DNA of 64,000 bases. It comes from an uncultured Treponema sp. (lineage in GTDB: Bacteria > Spirochaetota > Spirochaetia > Treponematales > Treponemataceae). The position numbers and the translations under genes are program-made. Shown here in pieces: positions 26,389-34,563 of the stretch; the first letter of the stretch is position 1; each line of letters opens with the position of its first letter. The notes under the pieces are model-generated. The model ran no database searches and was not told where the DNA came from. It saw only the letters and a program-made list of their open reading frames with translations. The DNA is taken from NCBI GenBank assembly GCA_947167345.1, contig CAMVHR010000009.1:1-64000 (forward strand), read 5' to 3'.

Positions 26389-27434
26389 GCAATCCATTAT
26401 TAAGTCTTGCAAATAAAAGAAAAAAGCTTGACAGCAGTAACTTTTTGCTGTTCGTAACAATATGTCTGTTTGTCGCAATGTACATACTCGGCATTATCAT
26501 TTATCATGATGTCGGATTTGGACGTACTCAGATATTCCTGAACATGCTCATTGACAATGCGGGTCTTTTGATTGCAGCTTCGGGCATGACGATGGTCATG
26601 ATTACTGGTGGAATTGATATTTCTGTCGGTTCTGTAATTGGTCTTGTCTGTATGATTCTTTCGTACAGCATGGAAAGAATGGGATTCAATGCCCTTACAT
26701 CAATAGCAATTGTCCTTTTGTTCGGTGTTGTGTTCGGAGCTTTCCAGGGATGGCTCGTTTCATATATGGAACTTCAGCCGTTCATCATTACGCTTGCCGG
26801 TCTGTTCGGATGCCGCGGCATTACTGCCATAATCAGTTCTGAGCAGATTGCAATTACCAAAAGCGAGGGGTTCCTTGCATTCGCAAAGGTTGACATAAAT
26901 CTTCCTTCGTTCCTTGGATATTACAACAGGCGCGGAAACCTCATTGTTCCGTTCATTCATCCGAGCGTAATCATAGCTGTCATTACGGTTTTCATAATGT
27001 GGTATGTACTTAAGTACACCCGTTTTGGACGCAATCTTTACGCAATCGGCGGTAACGAGCAGTCCGCATTGCTCATGGGTATCAACGTCAAAAAGACAAA
27101 GTTCATTGCCTACATGGTTGAAGGTTTCCTTGCTTCTCTTGCAGGTTTTGTATTCTGTCTGAATACGACTGCAGGCTTCGTTGAACAGGCCCGTGGATTT
27201 GAAATGGAAGCCATATCTTCTGCCGTTATCGGTGGTACAATGCTGACCGGAGGCGTAGGTTCAGTCATTGGAACGATATTCGGAGTTTTGATCAAAGCAA
27301 CTATTGAGACATTGATACGCTGTCAGGGTACATTGTCTTCTTGGTGGAATAAGATTGTTCTTTCTGTTATTCTTTGTTTCTTTATTGTTCTTCAGAGCGT
27401 CATTATCATGTCAAAGAACAAGGGTAAAAAGTAG
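26385..27434 (+). CDS. yjfF: Sugar ABC transporter permease (YjfF-like)
   Basis: The 349-residue second permease of the same importer carries ASGMTMVMITGGIDISVGSVIGLVCM, LQPFIITLAGLFGCRGI and FEMEAISSAVIGGTMLTGGVGS, matching YjfF-type subunits. The order ytfQ-ytfR-ytfT-yjfF is the same as in E. coli. The start overlaps ytfT by four bases (ATGA). A strong terminator follows at 27479-27513, closing the transport operon before the sensor genes. Confidence 0.92.
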   Translation: MSNPLLSLANKRKKLDSSNFLLFVTICLFVAMYILGIIIYHDVGFGRTQIFLNMLIDNAGLLIAASGMTMVMITGGIDISVGSVIGLVCMILSYSMERMGFNALTSIAIVLLFGVVFGAFQGWLVSYMELQPFIITLAGLFGCRGITAIISSEQIAITKSEGFLAFAKVDINLPSFLGYYNRRGNLIVPFIHPSVIIAVITVFIMWYVLKYTRFGRNLYAIGGNEQSALLMGINVKKTKFIAYMVEGFLASLAGFVFCLNTTAGFVEQARGFEMEAISSAVIGGTMLTGGVGSVIGTIFGVLIKATIETLIRCQGTLSSWWNKIVLSVILCFFIVLQSVIIMSKNKGKK

Positions 27435-27478
27435 GACATTCTAAAAAATTATCTAAAAACTGTTCCGTTTTTTCCTCT

Positions 27479-27513
27479 GCCGGAAAGAGCTGTCCCTCTT
27501 TCCGGCTTTTTTA
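27479..27513 (+). terminator. Terminator of the ytf-type operon
   Basis: GCCGGAAAGAG at 27479-27489 pairs with CTCTTTCCGGC at 27496-27506, an 11-bp perfect stem, followed by seven T residues. Confidence 0.92.
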
Positions 27514-27533
27514 TTATAGGATATACTTTGTGT

Positions 27534-28559
27534 ATGAGTAAAAAAAATCATTATCTGAGTAATATTCTTGTCTGTACGGTAGCTTTTGCTGCATTATTTC
27601 TTGCTTCATGTTCAAAGCCTGCTCCCAAGGAACAGAATGAGCCAGATTCTGTACATGATAAAATAATCGTAGGCTTTTCACAGATTGGAGCAGAAAGTGC
27701 ATGGCGCATTTTTAATTCAAAGTCTATGCAGGCTGCCGCAGATAAGGAAGGCATTCAGCTTCTGTTTTCCAATGCAGAGCAGAAGCAGGAAAATCAGATA
27801 AAGGCAATCCGCTCATTCATTATGTATCAGGTTGACGTAATTGTGTTTGTGCCTATTGTTCAGAACGGGTGGGATTTAGTTCTCAAGGATGCAAAGGATG
27901 CCGGCATTCCTGTAATTATATGTGACAGAAAAATAGTTACCGAAGATGAATCTCTTTATGCCGGTTACATCGGTACTGACAGTGCCGAGGAAGGGCGGAA
28001 TGCCGCAAAATTCCTTCAGAGAAAATATGAAGGAGCTGAACATTTGGTGCGCATTCTTGAAATTCGCGGTACAGACGGTTCTTCGGCATCTGACGACAGA
28101 ATGAAGGGCTTTCATGAAATCATCGATATGGATAAAAGGTTTTCCATTGTATACAGCGAAAGCGGTGACTTTATGCGTTCGCGCGGAAAAGAAATTGCAC
28201 GGAACATTCTGAACCAGAATAACAATCGCCTTGTAGTTGACGGAAATCCGATCGATGTAATTCTTTCTGCAAACGATGGCATGACGCTTGGCTTTCTTGA
28301 AGTCCTTGACGAGCACGGCATAAAGACTGGTTCTGACATCACTGTCGTTACTTTTGATGCCCAGCAGGAAGCAATTGACCGACTTGTGGCAGGGCAGATA
28401 AACTGTGTTGTTGAATGTAATCCTGACATTGGAATGCAGGTAATGTCCCTTGTCAAGAAAGTTGCCGCACACGAGTACATTCCTCGAAGCACTCATGTTG
28501 CGGAACGGGTTTTTTCAGAGTTTGACAATCTTTCAGACATTGAACCCAGAGGATACTGA
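27534..28559 (+). CDS. Second YtfQ-like sugar-binding lipoprotein, probable sensor
   Basis: The 341-residue protein is a paralogue of the binder at 22676 (VGFSQIGAESAWR, NAEQKQENQIKAIRSFI, TFDAQQEAIDRLVAGQINC). It differs in being a lipoprotein (ALFLASC, Cys about 25) and in lying outside the transport operon, seven bases upstream of a histidine kinase. In clostridial XylFII-LytS systems a separate sugar-binding protein docks on the kinase to report ligand. The layout here suggests the same: a periplasmic ligand sensor rather than a transport binder. That is inference; it could also feed the transporter. Confidence 0.85.
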   Translation: MSKKNHYLSNILVCTVAFAALFLASCSKPAPKEQNEPDSVHDKIIVGFSQIGAESAWRIFNSKSMQAAADKEGIQLLFSNAEQKQENQIKAIRSFIMYQVDVIVFVPIVQNGWDLVLKDAKDAGIPVIICDRKIVTEDESLYAGYIGTDSAEEGRNAAKFLQRKYEGAEHLVRILEIRGTDGSSASDDRMKGFHEIIDMDKRFSIVYSESGDFMRSRGKEIARNILNQNNNRLVVDGNPIDVILSANDGMTLGFLEVLDEHGIKTGSDITVVTFDAQQEAIDRLVAGQINCVVECNPDIGMQVMSLVKKVAAHEYIPRSTHVAERVFSEFDNLSDIEPRGY

Positions 28560-28565
28560 TTTATC

Positions 28566-30035
28566 ATGAAAAGAAAACCTACAAGCATTCGCATAAGCCT
28601 CTGGTCATCATTTATCGTCATAATCTGCTTCATGATGATTCCTGCAATTTATTCCATCATAACATTCCGGCTGCACACATCCAGATATGACAGGATCATT
28701 GCAAACGCAAGTCTTGCAAACCAGTTGCGCTACATTGCCAAGGTCGAGATACAGGATGAGATATGGGACATCGTTGCAGGACTCATTCCTTTTAACGACG
28801 GACGCCAGTATTTTATGCTGCGCGAAGTACGTGTCGGCATTGCCGAAATGCAGAAGTCGTCTGCAAAGACTGGAGCCACCAAGGAACTTTTGAGTGTCGC
28901 ATCACGTACCGAAAAGACTCTAGAAAAATATGTAAGCCTGCTTGAGACTCAAATGACAAACAACGCATCTGTTGCTGACAATCAGAACGTAATGGAACAG
29001 ATACGAATTGTATCTTCGCTGCTTGATGATACGCTTCAGAAATTCATTATGTCTGAGATTGAAAGCGCGTCACGCGTAAATTCACAGATTCATCAGGCTT
29101 CAATGTGCCTTTCAATAATTCAGATTATAGTATCGCTTTTGGCTCTGATTATTGCCGTGTATGCGTCTACTGCATTGTACCGCATAATCCGAAAACCAAT
29201 CAGCGATATGGAAATGCATTCTTCAAAGATTGCAAAAGGAGAGCTTTCTGCACGTGTTGAACGCCCTAACGTACTGGAGCTGGATCATCTTGCCGCAAAC
29301 CTGAACGTCATGGCAGTGCGCATTCAGGAACTGCTGAACGAAAACATAAAGGAGCAGAAAAACCTTCAGAAAGCTGAGATGCGAACCTTGCAGGCCCAGA
29401 TAACTCCCCATTTTCTGTACAACACATTTGATACTATAATCTGGCTTGCCGAAGCAGAGGAAACGGAAGAAGTCATTGAAGTTACCAAAGCCTTTTCCCA
29501 GTTCTTCCGCATATCGCTCAGCAAGGGGCACGACTGGATAACCGTGGATCAGGAACTTGAACACGTAAAAAGTTATCTGACCATACAGAAAATCCGCTAT
29601 GCAAATATTCTTTCATATAGCATTGAGGTTGATGAAGGAATCGGTTCCGTCCCTATGCTCAAGCTTCTTTTGCAGCCGCTTGTTGAAAATGCAATTTATC
29701 ACGGCATAAAGAACAAGAGGGGCAGGGGGAACATTTCCCTTGTCGCAAGAAAAATCGATGCATTCGGCATGAAAGACGGCGGCATCTATTTTTCTGTAAG
29801 TGATGACGGAATCGGCTTTACGCCGGAACGCCTTACTGAAGTGTGGGCTGAACTGCACCAAAAGACAGATACTGAAAATCTAAAGGTTTACGGACTTTAT
29901 AATGTTAACAAAAGGCTTGGTTTGTATTATGATAAAAAAGTTTCCTTGTTCATAGAGAGCGAGTACGGGAAAGGAACCCGCATTTCGTTTACCATTCCGG
30001 TAAATGTCAATGTTTCGGAGGTGAGAAGTGTATAG
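28566..30035 (+). CDS. Sensor histidine kinase, YesM/LytS type
   Basis: The 489-residue kinase has transmembrane helices at about 13-33 and 180-205 flanking a helical periplasmic domain of about 145 residues. A HAMP-like linker (205-260) leads to a His_kinase core: the phosphoacceptor in QITPHFLYNTFD, an N box LLQPLVENAIYHGIK and the G boxes DDGIGF and GKGTRIS. This class signals to AraC-type regulators of sugar uptake. The periplasmic domain has no recognisable sugar-binding fold, which fits sensing through the lipoprotein encoded just upstream. It overlaps the response-regulator gene by eight bases. Confidence 0.92.
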   Translation: MKRKPTSIRISLWSSFIVIICFMMIPAIYSIITFRLHTSRYDRIIANASLANQLRYIAKVEIQDEIWDIVAGLIPFNDGRQYFMLREVRVGIAEMQKSSAKTGATKELLSVASRTEKTLEKYVSLLETQMTNNASVADNQNVMEQIRIVSSLLDDTLQKFIMSEIESASRVNSQIHQASMCLSIIQIIVSLLALIIAVYASTALYRIIRKPISDMEMHSSKIAKGELSARVERPNVLELDHLAANLNVMAVRIQELLNENIKEQKNLQKAEMRTLQAQITPHFLYNTFDTIIWLAEAEETEEVIEVTKAFSQFFRISLSKGHDWITVDQELEHVKSYLTIQKIRYANILSYSIEVDEGIGSVPMLKLLLQPLVENAIYHGIKNKRGRGNISLVARKIDAFGMKDGGIYFSVSDDGIGFTPERLTEVWAELHQKTDTENLKVYGLYNVNKRLGLYYDKKVSLFIESEYGKGTRISFTIPVNVNVSEVRSV

Positions 30036-31605
30036 CGTTTTTATAGTTGATGACGAGATGCTTGTAAGGGAAGGGCTTCGCAGCAAGATTGACTGGGAAC
30101 ATTCTGCATTTACGTTTGCAGGCGAAGCCGGTGACGGAGAAATAGCCCTTTCAATGATACAGGACATCAAGCCTGACATTTTGATTACGGATATAAGAAT
30201 GCCGTTCATGGACGGACTTGAACTTGCAAAGAACGTCAAAAAGCTTCAGCCATGGATAAGGATAATAATTCTTTCTGGACATGATGAATTTGACTATGCA
30301 AAGCAGGCCATTTCCATTGGCGTAGAAGAGTATCTTTTAAAGCCGTTTACCCTGGAAGATGTTACAGGCAGCCTGAACAAGGTTGCAGCTTCTTTGGACA
30401 AGCAGAAGCAGGAGTTTTCGGACATAAGCCGCCTTAAGAGCGAGCTTGAGTCCAGTAATGTCCTTGCCCGTGAAAAAATGCTGAGCGATCTTGTTTTGGG
30501 AGTGCTGGATTCCAGCACTGCAATACACAGGGCTTCTGACTTCAACATAAACCTTATTTCGCATTATTACATTGTAACAGTGAGTGAAATTCATCCTAAA
30601 GACGGTGATGTAAATCTTTTGATTGCGGCAAAATCCTATATAATGTCCTTTGCCGGCGGACGCAACGACATTATTGGATTTTTTATTTCTCCGAATACGT
30701 TTGTTTCAATAATAAAGGGAAACGAAATGGAGCTTTGCGAGGAAGATGCCTTTGCCATTGCCGATTCCCTTAAGCATGAAGTTTCCAAGGCAGACGGCAC
30801 CACTCTTGTTACTGCAATTGGTTCTGTAGTGGAACATACCGCGAACATCAAGAACTCGTTCCGCGAGGCTTCTGAAATTCTTAAGCAGACAAATTTTGTT
30901 GACAAGAACAAAGTAATCAGTGCGAATGACATTGCGAAAAAAGAAGACTCGCAGATTGTCCTGCAGGAAAATGACCCCCTTGTTGACCGCCTGAATTATG
31001 CGGATGAAAGCGAGATTGATCAGATTATAACAGAATACATTGCCCTTCTTGGTGAAAACACTGAGCATTTTTCAATCATTGCTTCGTATCTTCTTGTAGA
31101 TGTCATCATGGCTGTTTCCAAAGTCATAGAAGATTTGGGCGGAGACGTAAAGAGCGTAATGCCTGAAATCCTTTCCCACTCTTTTGTTGATAATGCGGTT
31201 CAGAATCAGGATGTGTTCATTGCTGAAATAAAAAGGGTCCTTTCCATGCTGATTAAATTCCGCGATTCGCGCGTGCAGGGGCGGTATGCGGACATTATCC
31301 TCAGGGCAAAAAAATACATTGAGACAAACTATGCAAATCCTGACATTTGCTTAAGGATGACTGCCGAAGCCGTCAACTTTAGCCCGAATCATTTCAGTAC
31401 GATTTTTTCGCAGGACTGTGGCGTTACGTTTATTGAGTACCTCACGAGCATTCGCGTAGGTCAGGCCAAAAAGCTTTTGAAAAACTCCGACATGAAGAGC
31501 GCGGACATTGCTTATGAAGTGGGCTTTAATGACCCTCATTACTTTAGCTTTATCTTTAAAAAGGTAACCGGCATGTCACCGCGTGAGTGGCGCAATAAAG
31601 AGTAA
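30028..31605 (+). CDS. Response regulator, YesN/AraC type
   Basis: The start is a GTG at 30028 after GGAGGTGAG. The 525-residue protein has a receiver domain (1-120) with the acidic pair Asp8-Asp9, phospho-acceptor Asp55 in ILITDIRMP, and Lys near 105 in YLLKPF. A long helical middle (about 130-415) follows, and an AraC-type double helix-turn-helix occupies the last 100 residues (FSPNHFSTIFSQDCG and SADIAYEVGFNDPHYFSFIFKKVTGMSPREWR). It is expected to activate the neighbouring ytf-type transport operon. The binding site cannot be named from sequence alone. Confidence 0.93.
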   Translation: MYSVFIVDDEMLVREGLRSKIDWEHSAFTFAGEAGDGEIALSMIQDIKPDILITDIRMPFMDGLELAKNVKKLQPWIRIIILSGHDEFDYAKQAISIGVEEYLLKPFTLEDVTGSLNKVAASLDKQKQEFSDISRLKSELESSNVLAREKMLSDLVLGVLDSSTAIHRASDFNINLISHYYIVTVSEIHPKDGDVNLLIAAKSYIMSFAGGRNDIIGFFISPNTFVSIIKGNEMELCEEDAFAIADSLKHEVSKADGTTLVTAIGSVVEHTANIKNSFREASEILKQTNFVDKNKVISANDIAKKEDSQIVLQENDPLVDRLNYADESEIDQIITEYIALLGENTEHFSIIASYLLVDVIMAVSKVIEDLGGDVKSVMPEILSHSFVDNAVQNQDVFIAEIKRVLSMLIKFRDSRVQGRYADIILRAKKYIETNYANPDICLRMTAEAVNFSPNHFSTIFSQDCGVTFIEYLTSIRVGQAKKLLKNSDMKSADIAYEVGFNDPHYFSFIFKKVTGMSPREWRNKE

Positions 31606-31623
31606 AATTCATTTGAAATTTAT

Positions 31624-31652
31624 TTGACAGCTTGAAAATCTCGTGTTAGCCT
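31624..31652 (+). promoter_or_regulatory. Promoter of a short transcript unit
   Basis: TTGACA at 31624-31629 is a perfect -35 box, followed after 17 bases by TAGCCT. With the terminator at 31802-31840 it defines a transcript of about 180 bases that is separate from both flanking genes. Confidence 0.55.
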
Positions 31653-31719
31653 GTTATTTTTATAAACTCTCCAAATTATCAGTAAAAAAGTTGAAATATT
31701 AAAACTGAGGAGGTCTTTT

Positions 31720-31752
31720 ATGCGAAAGATTTGTTGCGTAAAAGACTTTTAG
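31720..31752 (+). CDS. Ten-codon reading frame with its start in a hairpin
   Basis: An ATG at 31720 is preceded by an excellent GAGGAGG site and reads MRKICCVKDF before TAG. GTCTTTTATGCG (31713-31724) can pair with TGCGTAAAAGAC (31735-31746), allowing two G-T pairs, so the start codon and part of the ribosome site fall in a 12-bp stem. The tiny product matches no family known to me. It could be a leader peptide, a small toxin-like peptide or a non-translated structure. Confidence 0.4.
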   Translation: MRKICCVKDF

Positions 31753-31801
31753 GCTCTCATAAAATTATTTGCCGAAACACACTGTAATGCAGTAAATTAA
31801 A

Positions 31802-31840
31802 GCCGTCGGAATTTGTTTTCTGACGGCGTTTTTATTTTAT
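31802..31840 (+). terminator. Terminator closing the short transcript unit
   Basis: GCCGTCGG at 31802-31809 pairs with CTGACGGC at 31820-31827 with one G-T pair, followed by a T-rich tail. It lies 177 bases upstream of the zinc peptidase gene and could work as an attenuator or as the end of an independent small RNA. Confidence 0.85.
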
Positions 31841-31870
31841 TGTTCCATGAGCTTGTGCGGCTCTAAGATT

Positions 31871-32000
31871 TTGCGACACAATTTCTTTAAAGTTTGTGAC
31901 GCAATTTCTTAAGTATTTGTGACGCAACTTCTTAAGTATTTGCGACACAATTTCTTAAGTATTTGCATCGCAATTTCTTTAGACTTTGTGACAGCATTTG
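31871..32000 (+). repeat. Six tandem 23-bp repeats upstream of a zinc peptidase
   Basis: The unit is close to TTTGTGACGCAATTTCTTAAG plus TA. The GAC-like core recurs at 31875, 31898, 31921, 31944, 31967 and 31990, exactly 23 bases apart. Each unit has two small palindromic elements, TTG(T/C)GAC(G/A)CAA and CTTAAG. The outer copies are the most diverged. The array ends 17 bases before the ATG at 32017, so it is probably an operator array or a source of promoter variation. Confidence 0.9.
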
Positions 32001-32016
32001 TTATAGGAGATTTTTT

Positions 32017-32730
32017 ATGTTCATTGATTCAACATATCTTATTTTTGTATTGCCTGCCGTAATATTAAGCCTTATCGCTCAATATATGGTAAAAAACCGA
32101 TTTGCATCCTACAGCAGGGTAATGAGCAGACGAGGCGTGACCGGAGCACAGGCTGCAGCCCTTCTGCTCCGTGCCAACGGCATTACTGACGTGAATATTC
32201 AGCACATAAGTGGCTCGCTTACAGACAACTATAATCCCAGCACTAAAATACTCAGTTTGAGTGACAGCACATATTCAAGTACTTCAATTGCCGCAATCGG
32301 TGTTGCCGCCCATGAGACAGGTCACGCCATTCAGCACAATGTCGGCTATGCCCCACTGGCATTGAGAAGCTCCCTTGTTCCTGCCGCAAACATAGGTTCA
32401 CGCTTTGGGCCTGCAATGGCAATTCTGGGCATAATGTTTGGGGCCAGCTCCCAGTCTGCCGCTGGAATCTGGCAGCTTGTAACGCAAATAGGGCTTATTC
32501 TCTTTACGGCAGCCGTTGCTTTCTATATAATAACGCTCCCTGTAGAATTTGATGCCTCTCACAGAGCCTTGAAAATACTGCGCGAAACGGGCACTCTTGA
32601 AGGTGAGGAGCTTTCCGGCGCAAGAAAAGTTCTGTGGGCTGCCGCAATGACGTATGTAGCTTCCGCCCTTACCGCTGTCGGAAACTTAATCCGCCTTGTC
32701 ATTTTAAGCAACAGCCGCCGCCGCAGATAA
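32017..32730 (+). CDS. Membrane zinc metallopeptidase (YugP family)
   Basis: From the ATG at 32017 (TAGGAGA six bases upstream) the protein has 237 residues. It has an N-terminal membrane helix (5-25), the zinc site HETGHAIQH (HExxH) near residues 100-108, two central membrane helices, and a conserved FDASHRALKIL stretch supplying the third ligand region. This is the YugP/Zn_peptidase_2 family of integral membrane peptidases with unknown substrates. All metal ligands look intact. The upstream region is unusual, with a tandem repeat array and a separate small transcript. Confidence 0.92.
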   Translation: MFIDSTYLIFVLPAVILSLIAQYMVKNRFASYSRVMSRRGVTGAQAAALLLRANGITDVNIQHISGSLTDNYNPSTKILSLSDSTYSSTSIAAIGVAAHETGHAIQHNVGYAPLALRSSLVPAANIGSRFGPAMAILGIMFGASSQSAAGIWQLVTQIGLILFTAAVAFYIITLPVEFDASHRALKILRETGTLEGEELSGARKVLWAAAMTYVASALTAVGNLIRLVILSNSRRRR

Positions 32731-32794
32731 TAGAGTCTGTTTCAAAACCTGTCTTTCTTGTAATCATTCATGTTTCTTGTTAAAATCTTGAGTT

Positions 32795-33130
32795 ATGATG
32801 GAATTAACAAGCAAACAGCGTAAAGTATTGGAAAAAGCTGCTCATTCACTGGAGCCGGTCGTAATTGTCGGACAAAACGGTGTTACAGATTCTCTGGTTG
32901 ACATGACAAAAGAGCAGCTTAAGCAGCATGAGCTGATAAAAGTAAAATTCAACGAATTCAAAGATGAAAAACAGCCTCTTTCTGTACAGCTTGCACAAGA
33001 CTGCGGTGCGACTCTTGTACGCATAATCGGTAATGTCGCCATTCTGTATCTGGAAAGCGAAGAAGAAGATAAACGCAAGTATGCTAAGCCTCTTGCCAAA
33101 GCTGCTGTAAAAGCTGGGATCGGAGAATAA
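32795..33130 (+). CDS. yhbY: CRM/YhbY-domain RNA-binding protein
   Basis: The 111-residue protein is a single CRM domain: LTSKQRKVLEKAAHSLEPVV, then the GQNGVTD loop (GxxG-like) and IKVKFNEF. YhbY proteins bind pre-ribosomal particles and assist 50S assembly. Length is typical. Two adjacent ATGs (32795 and 32798) are possible starts. The C-terminal basic tail (KRKYAKPLAKAAVKAG) fits rRNA contact. Confidence 0.92.
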   Translation: MMELTSKQRKVLEKAAHSLEPVVIVGQNGVTDSLVDMTKEQLKQHELIKVKFNEFKDEKQPLSVQLAQDCGATLVRIIGNVAILYLESEEEDKRKYAKPLAKAAVKAGIGE

Positions 33131-33146
33131 GGACTTTAAAAAAATG

Positions 33147-33180
33147 ACGGACCGCTGTAAGGAGGAGACCAGCGGTCCGT
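33147..33180 (+). other. Perfect 11-bp hairpin with a Shine-Dalgarno loop
   Basis: ACGGACCGCTG at 33147-33157 pairs perfectly with CAGCGGTCCGT at 33170-33180. The 12-base loop is TAAGGAGGAGAC, an ideal anti-16S sequence with no usable start codon next to it (the next ATG, 33188, is followed at once by TGA). No T-run follows, so it is not a standard terminator. Confidence 0.6.
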
Positions 33181-33303
33181 AAAAGAAATGTGAACATTAA
33201 AAAAATTGTTCTCTGCTACTGTGTATACTATATCTAAGAATACAAAACAAGTCAATACTTTTTGTATGAAAATATTGCGGTTTTTCGCAAGGAGTGTAAT
33301 TTT

Positions 33304-34020
33304 ATGTCAGAAGTTTGTAAAAAGGTCGGAATAATAGGAGCTATGGACATTGAAGTGAAAATGCTTCGTCAGGAACTTGCAGATGCAAAAGAGTCTTGCG
33401 CAGGAGGCCTTGTTTTTGTTGAAGGCATTTTGAACGGCACATCCGTAGTCATCGTCAAGTCTGGCATTGGAAAAGTTAATGCGGCCTTGTGTACACAGCT
33501 TTTGGCTTTGAAATTCGGTGTTACGCATGTAATAAACACAGGTATTGCAGGAGCAATGGCTTCGGGGCTGAAAGTTCTTGACTTTGTTGTGTCTGAAGAT
33601 GCCCTGTATCACGATTTTGATACGACAGGCTTTGGCTACAAGCCTACCGTCATTCCGCAGATGGACTGCTCTGATTTTAAGGCTGACGAGTCTATGGTAA
33701 AGGCTGCTGTTTCTGCATTCGGTTCCCTAAAGGAAGCGGAAGGTCATTCTTTAATAAAAGGACGCATTGCAAGCGGCGACCAGTTTATATCTTCAAAGGA
33801 GCAGAAAGAAAAAATTCGCTCGGTGTGCAGTTCTGCATGTGTTGAAATGGAAGGAGCGGCCATAGCGCAAGCTTGTTACATAAACAAGGTGCCGTTTGTA
33901 ATCATTCGCTGCATGAGTGACATGGCTGACGATAACGGAGAAAATACATACAACTTTAATGAAGAAGCTGCTGCCGGATTAAGTGCTTCGTTAGTAAAAA
34001 GTATGTTGCCATTGTTTTAA
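33304..34020 (+). CDS. mtnN: 5'-methylthioadenosine/S-adenosylhomocysteine nucleosidase
   Basis: The enzyme removes adenine from S-adenosylhomocysteine and methylthioadenosine, the first step of methyl-donor recycling. From the ATG at 33304 (AAGGAG upstream) the protein has 238 residues. Key motifs are GIIGAMDIEVKML at the start, SGIGKVNAALCTQ, INTGIAGAM, the SGDQF motif, VEMEGAAIAQ (catalytic Glu) and RCMSDMAD (catalytic Asp). All look intact. luxS follows after 50 bases, so the two-step Pfs/LuxS route is complete. Confidence 0.95.
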   Translation: MSEVCKKVGIIGAMDIEVKMLRQELADAKESCAGGLVFVEGILNGTSVVIVKSGIGKVNAALCTQLLALKFGVTHVINTGIAGAMASGLKVLDFVVSEDALYHDFDTTGFGYKPTVIPQMDCSDFKADESMVKAAVSAFGSLKEAEGHSLIKGRIASGDQFISSKEQKEKIRSVCSSACVEMEGAAIAQACYINKVPFVIIRCMSDMADDNGENTYNFNEEAAAGLSASLVKSMLPLF

Positions 34021-34070
34021 TGTGAAAAATACTGTAGATTCAATAGTATAGAAGTTTCAAGGAGTTTAAC

Positions 34071-34550
34071 ATGGCTGAAAAAAAATATAATGTAGACAGT
34101 TTTAATCTTGACCACACGAAAGTAACGGCTCCGTTTGTTCGTGTGGCAGCAAAAAAGACAGGTAAAAAGGGCGACATGATTACAAAATTTGATATCCGTT
34201 TTTGCCAGCCTAACAAGGAATTCATGACGACAGGTGCAATTCATACTCTTGAACACCTGATTGCAGAATATATCCGCGATGAGATTCCAGAAGATGTAAT
34301 TGACTTTAGCCCTATGGGATGCAGGACCGGCTTTTATTTTACTCTGTGGGGTGACTATGACGAAGAGACAATTGCAAAAAAACTTGTAAACGTCTTGAAG
34401 AAAGTGGCCGTATGGGACAAGCCTGTTCCTGCGACAACAGAAGTTGAATGCGGCAATTATCGTGACCATGATCTTGAAGGTGCAAAGCTCTATGCCAAAA
34501 AATGGGTTGAGGGCATAGAGTCTAAGGGCTGGAACTGCTACAAGAACTAA
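34071..34550 (+). CDS. luxS: S-ribosylhomocysteine lyase LuxS
   Basis: LuxS cleaves S-ribosylhomocysteine to homocysteine and the precursor of autoinducer-2. The 159-residue protein has the metal site HTLEHL (His-Glu-His near residues 57-61), the catalytic Cys in FSPMGCRTGFY and the third ligand in ECGNYRDH. Length and all ligands are normal. AAGGAG precedes the ATG. Together with the upstream nucleosidase it recycles the products of methylation and may yield a quorum signal; a true signalling role cannot be judged from sequence. Confidence 0.96.
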   Translation: MAEKKYNVDSFNLDHTKVTAPFVRVAAKKTGKKGDMITKFDIRFCQPNKEFMTTGAIHTLEHLIAEYIRDEIPEDVIDFSPMGCRTGFYFTLWGDYDEETIAKKLVNVLKKVAVWDKPVPATTEVECGNYRDHDLEGAKLYAKKWVEGIESKGWNCYKN

Positions 34551-34563
34551 CGGGAACTGATAT

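Noticed and set aside
29223-29564. 113-residue minus-strand frame inside the histidine kinase
   Set aside because: It is antisense to conserved kinase motifs and has no family features.
31871-32000. CRISPR array or replication iterons
   Set aside because: Repeats abut without spacers, and no rep gene or AT-rich unwinding region with DnaA boxes is evident; the position before a peptidase start favours a regulatory array.
33131-33303. Riboswitch for S-adenosylhomocysteine upstream of mtnN
   Set aside because: Only one simple hairpin is present; no pseudoknot or conserved SAH-aptamer core was seen and no alternative terminator follows.
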